This document shows positions 52,038-60,216 of a stretch of DNA of 64,000 nt, piece by piece; positions within the stretch are counted from its first letter, which is position 1; every line of letters starts with the position of its first letter. The notes beneath the pieces are model-generated. The model searched no databases. It was given only the letters and a program-made list of their open reading frames with translations, and was not told the origin of the DNA. The stretch is from an uncultured Bacteroidaceae bacterium (GTDB lineage Bacteria; Bacteroidota; Bacteroidia; Bacteroidales; Bacteroidaceae), in NCBI GenBank assembly GCA_934293005.1, contig CAKQYA010000013.1, forward strand, positions 5,291-69,290. Reading direction: 5' to 3'. The translations under genes were made by a program, and so were the position numbers.

Positions 52038-54743
52038 ATGGCAAACAACTATTCCTACAAAAAACTTTGTTTAGACAACAATTCAGATGAAGTGCTCAAT
52101 GGCAAAGGGAAAAACGTCATTCCCCCGCCAGAGAAAGAACCCTTATGGAAAGGATTCCTCGACAAATTCAAAGATCCTCTCATTATAGTATTATTGGTTG
52201 TGTTCTGCTTCTCCATTGCTGTAGCCACATACGAAGTGTTTTATCAAGGCGCATCATACAGTTCATACATCGAGCCATGTGGCGTGCTTGTTGCCTTGCT
52301 GCTTGCCACGGGCGTGGGATTCTGGTTTGAGGTCAAAGCTGCAAAAGAATTTGATGTGCTCAACCAAGTGAAAGACAAGCGGAAGGTTAAGGTGATCAGG
52401 ATCATTGAAGGAAAGGCAAAAACAATCTATGTGCCTAAGCACGATGTTGTTGTAGGCGACATAGTGAAGCTCGAGAGCGGCGACGAGATTCCTGCCGACG
52501 GTTTGCTGCTTGCCGCAAACAATCTGAGAGTAGACGAGTCGAACTTCACAGGCGAACTCTATGCGTCAAAGAATGCAGATGGCACGACAGACGACAAGGA
52601 AGCGGCCTACCCCGCCAACATGCTCCTCCGCAATTCGACAGTCATCGAAGGCGAAGCGATAATGCAGGTGAAGAAAACAGGCCTCGACACAGAAGAAGGC
52701 AAGGGGGTGATGCAAGCAAGCATGGACAACAACATAAAGACCCCGCTCAACAGGCAGTTGGACGAACTCGGCAAATTCATCTCCTGCGCAAGTTTTGTGA
52801 TTGGAGCCTTGATAGTGGCCGGACGAATAGCATGCTATTGTCTCACATTAGACAGCACAGGCGGCTTTGAATGGCTCGGATTCTTCCAGATGCTGCTCAA
52901 CTCCATAATGATAGCTGTGGCTTTGATAGTGGTGGCTGTGCCAGAGGGCCTGCCTATGAGCGTGACAGTAAGTCTCGCGCTGAGCATGCGGAAGATGCTG
53001 AAGGAGAACAATCTCGTCCGCAAGCTGCATGCATGCGAAACGATGGGAGCTGCCACCGTCATATGCACCGACAAGACTGGAACGCTGACAGAGAACAAGA
53101 TGAAGGTCATGGATTGCTATCCTGCCGAAGGCATCGACATGCGTCTGCTCGCTAAGAGCATAGCCATCAACTCTACCGCCAACCTGTCGGCAGAAGAGAA
53201 CGGAGCGATTCAAACAATAGGAAACCCTACTGAGGGAGCTTTGCTCAAATGGATCTCAGCAAAGGGATTCGATTATGAAGATATGAGAGACAAAACACCC
53301 ATAGCCAATGTAGTGCCATTCTCCACAGAAATCAAGCGGATGGAAACCACCACTTCCAATGGGGAGCTCTTTATCAAGGGCGCGCCAGAGGTTGTCATTG
53401 GCATGTGTGACGAATTCGGCACTATAGACAAAAATCATTCTCTTGACATTCTCAAAGAGTATCAGGCCAAAGGAATGCGAACACTTGCGTTCGCTTATAA
53501 AAAAGAAGGTGGCAAACTCACATTCCAAGCTATAGTGGCAATAGCCGACCCCGTGAGGAGCGATGTGGCAGAAGCGATAAGGATATGCAGGCAAAATGCG
53601 CATGTGCGCGTGATCATGGTGACAGGCGACAATGCGATTACAGCCCGCGAGATTGCGCGGCAAGCCGGACTCGCAAATAGCGACGAACATACGCTGGCTC
53701 TCACAGGCGCTGAGTTTGAGGCAATGGCCGATGAAGAAGCAAAAGCCGTCATAAGCAATCCCGACTTCAAGATTCTGTCGCGCGCCAAGCCAAACGACAA
53801 GTCGCGACTGGTCGGTTTGCTGCAGCAGCTCGGCGAAGTGGTTGCCGTCACAGGAGATGGCACCAACGACGCCCCTGCGCTCAAGAAAGCCCAAGTGGGC
53901 CTTTCCATGGGCGACGGCACCGCAAGAGCCAAGGAAGCAAGCGACATAACCATCATCGACAATTCGTTTGCAAGCATCAACACCGCCATATTGTGGGGAC
54001 GTTCATTGTATCTCAACATACGCAGGTTCATCATATTCCAGATGACCATCAATGTGGCCGCCTGCCTTGTCGTGCTTTTTGGCGCATTCAAAGGATTGGA
54101 TTCGCCGCTCAACGTCACGCAAATGCTTTGGGTCAACCTCATCATGGACACGTTCGCGGCCATGGCGCTGTCTTCATTGCCTGCCGACCCTCGTGTGATG
54201 AATGAGCGTCCAAGGAAGACCGACAGCAAAATAATAGATGGACGCATGCTCAAGATGATCATTGGTGTCGGACTGTTCTTCTCTTTGATTCTTATAGGCA
54301 TGTGGCAAATGCTGAGCCATGGCGACTACAGATGTTTCGAAGACATGCTTCATGATTTCAATTGGAGCCACCTGACAGACTTTTCGGCAGCGACACACGT
54401 GCGCAACAAGCACGAACTGGGCATTTTCTTCACTTTCTTCGTGATGCTGCAATTCTGGAATATCTTCAACGCAAGATACTTCCACACGGGCAGGAGCCTG
54501 ATAGAGGATTTGCACGACATGGCAAAAGACCCTGCAAGCATAGGCAAGCATTACAGCAAGGGCTTCATCTTTATTGTAATAGCGATACTTGCCGGCCAAT
54601 TTGTGATCACAAACATATTCGGCGACATGTTCGGCGTTGAAGCTCTGACGCTAAAAGACTGGCTGCTTATCATTGCCACAACAAGTCCGGTGTTGATCAT
54701 CGCAGACCTATGCAGACTGCTGCATAATAAAAAGGTGGCCTGA
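52038..54743 (+). CDS. Calcium-translocating P-type ATPase
   Basis: A 901-residue P2B-like ATPase that would export Ca2+ using ATP. Visible features are two N-terminal helices (DPLIIVLLVVFCFSIAVA), the actuator motif VDESNFTGE, PEGLPMSV in M4 (about residue 300), the phosphorylation site CTDKTGTLTENK (Asp about 343), KGAPEVV in the N-domain, VTGDNAITAREIA and AVTGDGTNDAPALKKA in the P-domain, and M5-M10 with NLIMDTFAAMALSS. The single PEGLP site and PMCA-like layout support Ca2+ specificity. Monocistronic. Confidence 0.93.
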   Translation: MANNYSYKKLCLDNNSDEVLNGKGKNVIPPPEKEPLWKGFLDKFKDPLIIVLLVVFCFSIAVATYEVFYQGASYSSYIEPCGVLVALLLATGVGFWFEVKAAKEFDVLNQVKDKRKVKVIRIIEGKAKTIYVPKHDVVVGDIVKLESGDEIPADGLLLAANNLRVDESNFTGELYASKNADGTTDDKEAAYPANMLLRNSTVIEGEAIMQVKKTGLDTEEGKGVMQASMDNNIKTPLNRQLDELGKFISCASFVIGALIVAGRIACYCLTLDSTGGFEWLGFFQMLLNSIMIAVALIVVAVPEGLPMSVTVSLALSMRKMLKENNLVRKLHACETMGAATVICTDKTGTLTENKMKVMDCYPAEGIDMRLLAKSIAINSTANLSAEENGAIQTIGNPTEGALLKWISAKGFDYEDMRDKTPIANVVPFSTEIKRMETTTSNGELFIKGAPEVVIGMCDEFGTIDKNHSLDILKEYQAKGMRTLAFAYKKEGGKLTFQAIVAIADPVRSDVAEAIRICRQNAHVRVIMVTGDNAITAREIARQAGLANSDEHTLALTGAEFEAMADEEAKAVISNPDFKILSRAKPNDKSRLVGLLQQLGEVVAVTGDGTNDAPALKKAQVGLSMGDGTARAKEASDITIIDNSFASINTAILWGRSLYLNIRRFIIFQMTINVAACLVVLFGAFKGLDSPLNVTQMLWVNLIMDTFAAMALSSLPADPRVMNERPRKTDSKIIDGRMLKMIIGVGLFFSLILIGMWQMLSHGDYRCFEDMLHDFNWSHLTDFSAATHVRNKHELGIFFTFFVMLQFWNIFNARYFHTGRSLIEDLHDMAKDPASIGKHYSKGFIFIVIAILAGQFVITNIFGDMFGVEALTLKDWLLIIATTSPVLIIADLCRLLHNKKVA

Positions 54744-54807
54744 CCACCCTACAGGCCATCAGATCCGAAAGGAAACTATGATGAGCTATATCTTTGCGCA
54801 CTCACAT

Positions 54808-56250
54808 CTACCATGCCTCCAGCTCATCTGCTATCTCCGGCATTTTGTCTTTGGTGAACACTGGATTCCGCCCCTCCTTCTTCTGCTGGCGGTAATCCTG
54901 CAAAAGAAACACAGCCTGGCGCGAGAGCAGCACTATGGCCACAAGGTTGCACAGGGTCAGAAGCGCCATCGCGATGTCGGCAAAGCTCCACGCCAGATCA
55001 AGCGACACCACGGCTCCCGTCATCACCATAGCCGCCACGGCAAGGCGATAGGCTAACACGCTGAGCCTCGAATCCTTTATGTACCTCACGTTGGTCTCGC
55101 CATAATAGTAGTTGCCGATGATGCTGCTGAAGGCAAAGAGCCATATCATCACAGCCACAAAGGGATTGCCTATGCTTCCTATCTCGTGGGCCAAGGCATT
55201 CTGAGTGAGTTCTATCCCATTGGAGGCCGTCACGTCCACCCCGCTGACAAGGATGATGAATGCCGTGCAGGAACAAACCACCAGGGTGTCGGTGAACACG
55301 CCCAGCGCCTGTATCAGCCCTTGCTTCACAGGATGGCTCACCGTGGCCGCGGCAGCCGCATTGGGCGCGCTGCCCTCACCAGCCTCGTTGCTGAACAAGC
55401 CTCGCTTCACGCCTTGCATCACCGTCACGCCAAGCACGCCGCCAGCAGCCTGGCCGAATCCGAAAGCATTCTCCACAATGGTCATCAGCACCTCAGGCAG
55501 GCGGGCGATGTTGCAGACCACCACGCCGACAGCAACCAGAAGATAGACGACAGCCATCACGGGGACCACCGTGGAAGAAAACTTCGCCACCCTGTGTATG
55601 CCGCCGAAGATGATGAGCAGAGTGAGAGCCGTGAGCACAACGCCCATAGCGGCAGGCTCCACACCGAAAGCCTTCTGCCATGCCAGGCAGATGGTGTTGC
55701 TCTGCACCGAATTGTAGGCAAAGCCGAATGTGACGATCATCAGCACGGCAAAGAGGATGCCCATCCATCCCTTGCCGAGCCCATGCTTCATGTAATAGGC
55801 CGGTCCGCCATAGAAGGAAGCCTTGCCCCTGCGCTTGTACAACTGGGCGAGCGTCGACTCGATGAATGCCGACGACGAGCCCAGCAAGGCCAGCATCCAC
55901 ATCCAGAACACGGCCCCAGGTCCGCCTATGCTTATGGCTGTGGCCACGCCCGCAAGATTGCCTGTGCCTATTCTGCTCGCCAGCGCCACAACAAACGCCT
56001 GGAACGATGAGATGTGCTTCATCTCGCCATCCACCTTGACGTCCATCGACAACTCGTCCTTTCCTATGTCGTCTGGCTCAACCCTGTCGGGATTAAGCAG
56101 CAGCCTCACCATCTCCCCTACGAGGCGGAACTGCACAAAACGGGTGCGCAAAGTGAAAAACACGGCGCAGCACACCAAAACGGTGATGATGACGTGCGAC
56201 CAAAGAAAGTCGCTGGCCTGAACTAAAACATTCTGTATTGAATCAATCAT
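54808..56250 (-). CDS. AGCS-family sodium:alanine/glycine symporter
   Basis: A 480-residue inner-membrane protein that imports small neutral amino acids with Na+. It has about 10-11 hydrophobic segments and the family signatures SRIGTGNLAGVATAISIGGPGAVFWMW, KRRGKASFYGGPAYYM, and EAGEGSAPNAAAAATVSHP. The start at 56250 (MIDSIQNVLVQ) is preferred to the upstream ATG at 56277 as the family begins this way. It converges with the Ca2+ ATPase gene. A -7-like TAATTTTG is at 56310-56303 on the minus strand. Confidence 0.93.
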   Translation of the reverse strand: MIDSIQNVLVQASDFLWSHVIITVLVCCAVFFTLRTRFVQFRLVGEMVRLLLNPDRVEPDDIGKDELSMDVKVDGEMKHISSFQAFVVALASRIGTGNLAGVATAISIGGPGAVFWMWMLALLGSSSAFIESTLAQLYKRRGKASFYGGPAYYMKHGLGKGWMGILFAVLMIVTFGFAYNSVQSNTICLAWQKAFGVEPAAMGVVLTALTLLIIFGGIHRVAKFSSTVVPVMAVVYLLVAVGVVVCNIARLPEVLMTIVENAFGFGQAAGGVLGVTVMQGVKRGLFSNEAGEGSAPNAAAAATVSHPVKQGLIQALGVFTDTLVVCSCTAFIILVSGVDVTASNGIELTQNALAHEIGSIGNPFVAVMIWLFAFSSIIGNYYYGETNVRYIKDSRLSVLAYRLAVAAMVMTGAVVSLDLAWSFADIAMALLTLCNLVAIVLLSRQAVFLLQDYRQQKKEGRNPVFTKDKMPEIADELEAW

Positions 56251-56318
56251 TCTTATCTGTTTAAACCTGTGACACAATCTTCACATCTATTCTTTCCGGC
56301 TGCAAAATTACTATTTTT

Positions 56319-56375
56319 TTTCATAAGCAGGTGCTCATAATCATTTTTATACGCAGGCGCTCATGATTTTTTCCA
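56319..56375. repeat. Imperfect 25-bp tandem repeat upstream of the AGCS gene
   Basis: ATAAGCAGGTGCTCATAATC and ATACGCAGGCGCTCATGATT follow each other with a period near 27. A similar single copy lies at 31498. Confidence 0.7.
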
Positions 56376-56448
56376 TATTTTACGCTCTCTGATTCTTCTT
56401 CTGCTGCTTGATGGAGCCATGAGTGGCAAGGCGACTGATAAAAATAAG

Positions 56449-56500
56449 GAAAAACCAGGGCTTGATTCCACTCGCATGGAAACAAGCCCTGGTTTTCTCT
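56449..56500 (-). terminator. Terminator downstream of the DUF3987 operon
   Basis: AAAACCAGGGCTTG (56451-56464) and CAAGCCCTGGTTTT (56483-56496) form a perfect 14-bp stem. On the minus strand it is followed by T-rich sequence. It lies about 110 bases past the DUF3987 stop codon. Confidence 0.8.
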
Positions 56501-56608
56501 CGCATCATCATTCATTGCCGAAATGGGGCTGACGCCTCAAACTTCCCCCGAAATCGTTAATGACAAAATGACCAAATGACAAATGACCATAATGACCGCG
56601 CGGCCGCT

Positions 56609-58963
56609 TCACACACTGCGCACCTTCTCATGCTTTCCACCATTCACAGCAACCACGAGACCCTGCCTGCGCCAGTTTTTCAGCATCTGCTGCACAGCGT
56701 TGCGCGACGTGCCTCCCCCCTTCACGGCAATGCTTTGCTGCAAGGCCTGCTCAAAGGTGAAGGTGTTGTCCAGACGCTCGAAGATGGTGTCGTTCTTGCC
56801 TCGCTTTGTTCGTTCCGAAATGGCCTGTCCGCAATAGTCCTTCGACATGAAGGCAGCCTCTATGCGGTCGCGGAAGAAGTGCAGGGCGTTGTCAATCTGA
56901 TAGTCGGCGAGCACGTCGAAGGCAGCAAGAAATGAAGGTTGCTGCTGTTTCAAAATCAGTTCCTTCCACAACTCCGGCTGCTGTTTCAAGCGTGTCTCAG
57001 CGCCAGCCGTGCCGTGTCGGTCTATCAGCAGGGCAGCCACGCGGCAGAGCATCAGGCAGGTCATCATGCGCATCGTCGTGGGGCATATGCGGAAACGCTG
57101 GCGCGCCTTCACCTTGTCATCGTTCTTCATCGTCTCCAGCCGCACCTGCTCCAGCCATTCTCGGCCCTTTGCCTCCAGCTTCGGCAGCACCACCTCGCCC
57201 TGCATCAAAGGCAGCAAGTGGGCAATCTGGCGGATGCGGTCACGCTGCGTCTCAGTCAGCACGTAGAGGTTTTCGGTGAGCGGCGTGAAGGTGTTGTCAG
57301 GCGTGCGCGCAATGGCTATTCGGCTTTGGAAACCGTCGGTGTAGTTGGTCACCACCCTATACAGCGCGTCGGGCGTGCCGCACATCACCACGTTCCACAG
57401 CAGACGGTCGATATGCACATTCACGGCATCGGCGCTTCTCGCCTCGCGCTCATAACTTGTGCCGTCGTAAGCCTGTCGCAGCATCACGGAGAAGTCGCTC
57501 ATGGCCGACCGCCACTTCTGCGCCACGGTGTCGGCCTCGGGCGTGAACGAGAAGGCGTGTTTGCCCTCCGTGTTGGCCAGTCGCTCGGCAAGGTTGGCCA
57601 CAGTGTTGTTGAGCGTGAGGAAGCGCACGGGCAGCTTGGGTTCCTCGGGCTGCTCCTTCTTGTTTTTGGCCGCCCGCTTCTTGGCCCGCCATTCGTCCTC
57701 CTGCTGCTGATACATCTTATCCATGGCCTTCACCTCGCTTGTCCATGCCTCCACCACAGGGTCGATGCTTCCCTTGCCCGAGGCGAAGTCGCCAGCGATG
57801 TAGGAGATTAGGTTCAAGGAGTTCATCTTGCCATGCACATCCACCTTCACTCCCGTTGCCAGCATGCCTATCACGGGGCAGATGGCTGTCAGCGCCGGCA
57901 GTGCCAAGGCAGGCCCCACAGCGTCGATGGAGTCCTTCACGCCCTGCGGCATACGCGGCAGGGCGTTGTAGTAGAACAAGTCGTCCTGAGCCAGAGCCTC
58001 GTCGATGCCGTCGGCTGCTGCGGCAGCCTCTGAGCCGGAGCGCGCCGACATGCTTTCCTGCCGTATGGCCAGGAGCACGTCCTTGAGCCGCTTGGGCATC
58101 TGGGTGCGTTTCTCGCCAAGGGCAGAGTCGATGCAAGCCAGTTTCTCAGCCTCGGGGAATCCGTCGTAGCAGGGAATGACGCTGTCGAGCAACTGGCGGT
58201 CGAACCCGCAGATGTGGCGCAGGTTGACGGCAAGCTCGAAAGTCAGGGTGTTGCGGTTGCTGCGCACAGGCTCTTGCGAGTCGTTGTACATTGCCCACCA
58301 TTTGCTGATGATGTCGGCGTAGGGAATGCCGAGGTAGGCGGCTGGTGCGTCAGCTTTAGTTTCTTCGGCGGCTTGCTTGTCGGCTGTGCTGCCATCGCCT
58401 CCTTCGTTTTGCTTTGCGGCGGCTGAAGCAGTCTTGCCGTCGCAACGCCCCAGCACAGCGGCCGAATTGTCGAAGAGCTCCTTTTCCACAAAGAGCAGCC
58501 TGTCTGTGGGCGGCGTGTAAAACACTCTGGTGATGTCCTTCGCACCCTTGTCGTGCTGCACGCCGAGCAGCCTGGAAGCCCATTTGAGGTTTTCCTCCTG
58601 GCTCAGTTCGGGCTTGCGCCTGAAAGCGATGTGATAGCCCTTGTTGGCCGAGCGTTCGAGCATCAGCAGGCCCAGTTCGTCTTTCTTGGCCATCACCAGC
58701 TGCGGCACGCTCGCCATCCTCTCCTCATAGTCGGGAGCCTTGGGGTCGAAGTCGATGTCCATGCCCACGGAGCGGCTCATCCGCGCAGAGCCTTTCAGCG
58801 AGCCGTCGTCATTAGGCAGGCACGAATAGTTCATCTGCACCATGTGGCGCTTGTCGGCCCTGCGGTTGCATTCCGAATCTCGCAGCTGCCGATATTCTTT
58901 CTCGTCAGCCACGGGGCGCATCATCTTGGCCCCGTGGTGGTAGTAAATGATGTGTGCACTCAT
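56609..58963 (-). CDS. Primase-like/DUF3987 ATPase (BT4734-like) of an accessory module
   Basis: A 784-residue multi-domain protein. Residues 1 to about 165 resemble the BT4734/VirE-N prim-pol-like domain, with acidic MDIDFD (68-73) and RSANKGYHIAFR (104-115). Residues about 205-330 are a linker with repeated helices. Residues about 330-700 are DUF3987, a RecA-like ATPase with MPQGVKDSIDAVG, the P-loop-like GDFASGKGS (391-399) and FSFTPEADTVAQKW. The C-terminus (about 725-784) looks like a winged helix (SRNAVQQMLKNWRRQGLVV). The family is associated with mobile elements and phages of Bacteroidota and is thought to act in DNA replication; the role is inference. It is the third gene of an operon starting at 59819. 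Confidence 0.85.
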   Translation of the reverse strand: MSAHIIYYHHGAKMMRPVADEKEYRQLRDSECNRRADKRHMVQMNYSCLPNDDGSLKGSARMSRSVGMDIDFDPKAPDYEERMASVPQLVMAKKDELGLLMLERSANKGYHIAFRRKPELSQEENLKWASRLLGVQHDKGAKDITRVFYTPPTDRLLFVEKELFDNSAAVLGRCDGKTASAAAKQNEGGDGSTADKQAAEETKADAPAAYLGIPYADIISKWWAMYNDSQEPVRSNRNTLTFELAVNLRHICGFDRQLLDSVIPCYDGFPEAEKLACIDSALGEKRTQMPKRLKDVLLAIRQESMSARSGSEAAAAADGIDEALAQDDLFYYNALPRMPQGVKDSIDAVGPALALPALTAICPVIGMLATGVKVDVHGKMNSLNLISYIAGDFASGKGSIDPVVEAWTSEVKAMDKMYQQQEDEWRAKKRAAKNKKEQPEEPKLPVRFLTLNNTVANLAERLANTEGKHAFSFTPEADTVAQKWRSAMSDFSVMLRQAYDGTSYEREARSADAVNVHIDRLLWNVVMCGTPDALYRVVTNYTDGFQSRIAIARTPDNTFTPLTENLYVLTETQRDRIRQIAHLLPLMQGEVVLPKLEAKGREWLEQVRLETMKNDDKVKARQRFRICPTTMRMMTCLMLCRVAALLIDRHGTAGAETRLKQQPELWKELILKQQQPSFLAAFDVLADYQIDNALHFFRDRIEAAFMSKDYCGQAISERTKRGKNDTIFERLDNTFTFEQALQQSIAVKGGGTSRNAVQQMLKNWRRQGLVVAVNGGKHEKVRSV

Positions 58964-58976
58964 TTGTCTGCTCCTC

Positions 58977-59372
58977 CTATCTCTTGAGCTGATGCTCGAT
59001 GATGGCCATGGCCGCTTCCTTGCTCTCGGCAGCTATGGCCTCTGCTATGTTGACATTCTCGTTTCTCGTCACCTTGAGCGTGAGCTGTATGGCCTTGTCT
59101 TTGGTGAGGCTCACACGTCCGTGCGCCAGTTTTTTGATGAGTGTCGACTGTGTCTTCACCCTCGGCCGCGCCACAAAGTCGAACGTGCCGTCGGTCATCT
59201 GCTGCGCCACGCCTCGCGTGGGCCTCATGCGCCGCGCCACATCGGGCACAGGGTCGCAGGGAGCGAACATGAAGGTGAATCTGTCGCCATAATAGGCCAT
59301 TCCGCCCAGCTGCACGTGGTGGCAGCCATCGTGATGGCTGTGGGCCATCGTGTCGTTGGTTTTCTTTCCCAT
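58977..59372 (-). CDS. Unknown protein of the DUF3987 operon
   Basis: A protein of about 131 residues with a histidine-rich N-terminus (MAHSHHDGCHHVQ) and a basic C-terminal part (RPRVKTQSTLIKKLAHGRV, KAIQLTLKVTR, EAAMAIIEHQLKR). I do not recognise the family. The ATG at 59372 (MGKKTND) is a choice; in-frame ATGs at 59432 and 59459 would add 20-29 residues. It ends 13 bases before the DUF3987 gene and follows the OB-fold gene, so it is part of one transcript. Confidence 0.6.
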   Translation of the reverse strand: MGKKTNDTMAHSHHDGCHHVQLGGMAYYGDRFTFMFAPCDPVPDVARRMRPTRGVAQQMTDGTFDFVARPRVKTQSTLIKKLAHGRVSLTKDKAIQLTLKVTRNENVNIAEAIAAESKEAAMAIIEHQLKR

Positions 59373-59540
59373 AATTAAGTTGGTGTGTTTTGCGAGAAGA
59401 ACATTTTTGGGGATTCTTGCGCGCTTTACCATGGAATATCCTCCGCAAAAAATCTTCAACTCCGGGTTAATGAATGAATGATGAATGAATGTGTGTGTGC
59501 GCTCGAGATGCGCGAGGCGGCCTCAGTAGCCGAAGGCCCT

Positions 59541-59819
59541 TCAGCCCACCTTCGCTATCTCTGTCACCAGGATGTCCTGGTAACGCGCTCCGTTGTGCTC
59601 TCTCGTGGTGAACCGCATGGCGGCGGCCACGAGGGTGCCGGGACTGAATCGGCACAGGGCCGTGTTGCCGAGCATGGCGGCCACATACTGGTTTTCATAC
59701 GCGCCTCCCATCTCCTGCAGCACAATGTTGCACTTCATGGTCTGGCCGCTCTCCGATTTCTGGCTCTGCACGGCGAAGGCCTCGCCCTGCTGCACCACTC
59801 TCATGATTTTCGTTTCCAT
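59541..59819 (-). CDS. Small OB-fold-like protein (DUF3127/SSB-like)
   Basis: A 92-residue protein predicted to be beta-rich: EAFAVQSQKSESGQTMKCNIVLQEM, YENQYVAAMLGNTALCRF, GTLVAAAMRFTTREHNG, YQDILVTEIAKV. The order of strands and the NGxxYxD-type ending resemble DUF3127, an OB-fold related to single-strand-binding proteins. Binding of ssDNA is inference. It is the first gene of the operon, with a consensus promoter about 170 bases upstream. Confidence 0.6.
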   Translation of the reverse strand: METKIMRVVQQGEAFAVQSQKSESGQTMKCNIVLQEMGGAYENQYVAAMLGNTALCRFSPGTLVAAAMRFTTREHNGARYQDILVTEIAKVG

Positions 59820-59990
59820 TTTTTCTCAATCTTTTTTGCTGTTAATACTGCCGTTGACACTCACGCTGAATCTGAACTTCCAGATGGAAAAATTGAAATA
59901 GATGTTCATCTTGCCGTTTCTTTTTAAAGGGTTGATAATGTTGGCTGTCTCTGCTTGGCCATGGAGCCGTTCGCCCCTGGATTGCGGTTG

Positions 59991-60022
59991 CAAAGTTACG
60001 GCACAATGATGGCGGCGGCAAA
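59991..60022 (-). promoter_or_regulatory. Canonical promoter of the OB-fold/DUF3987 operon
   Basis: On the minus strand TTTG (60022-60019), a 20-base spacer, TAACTTTG (59998-59991). Exact consensus. Confidence 0.85.
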
Positions 60023-60103
60023 CGTTTTCCCACGCTTTCACGCTTTTTCGCCAATAATTGGGAAAAAACGCGGCTTTGTTGGGAAAAGCATCTGCCGCCG
60101 CCA
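60009..60103. repeat. 12-bp inverted repeat over the operon promoter
   Basis: ATGGCGGCGGCA (60009-60020) and its exact reverse complement TGCCGCCGCCAT (60092-60103). The left arm overlaps the -33 box. Confidence 0.75.
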
Positions 60104-60147
60104 TGCGCCATGCGCCGTGCGAGCCATGCGTGTGGGGGATGACTGGG

Positions 60148-60190
60148 AAAAAGAAGGAGAGCGCAATCTGATCATTGCGCTCTCCTTCAT
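60148..60190 (-). terminator. Terminator after the 60.2-61.9 kb gene
   Basis: GAAGGAGAGCGCAAT (60153-60167) and ATTGCGCTCTCCTTC (60174-60188) form a perfect 15-bp stem. The minus strand then reads TTTTT. Confidence 0.92.
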
Positions 60191-60216
60191 CATCATGTGT
60201 GTGCGTGTCGGCCGCC

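Larger units (their letters stand above)
59820..60216. other. Control region upstream of the OB-fold/DUF3987 operon
   Basis: About 400 bases with no gene. It contains a canonical minus-strand promoter, a 12-bp inverted repeat flanking a segment with several GGGAAAA-type motifs, and the terminator of the neighbouring gene. Confidence 0.6.
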
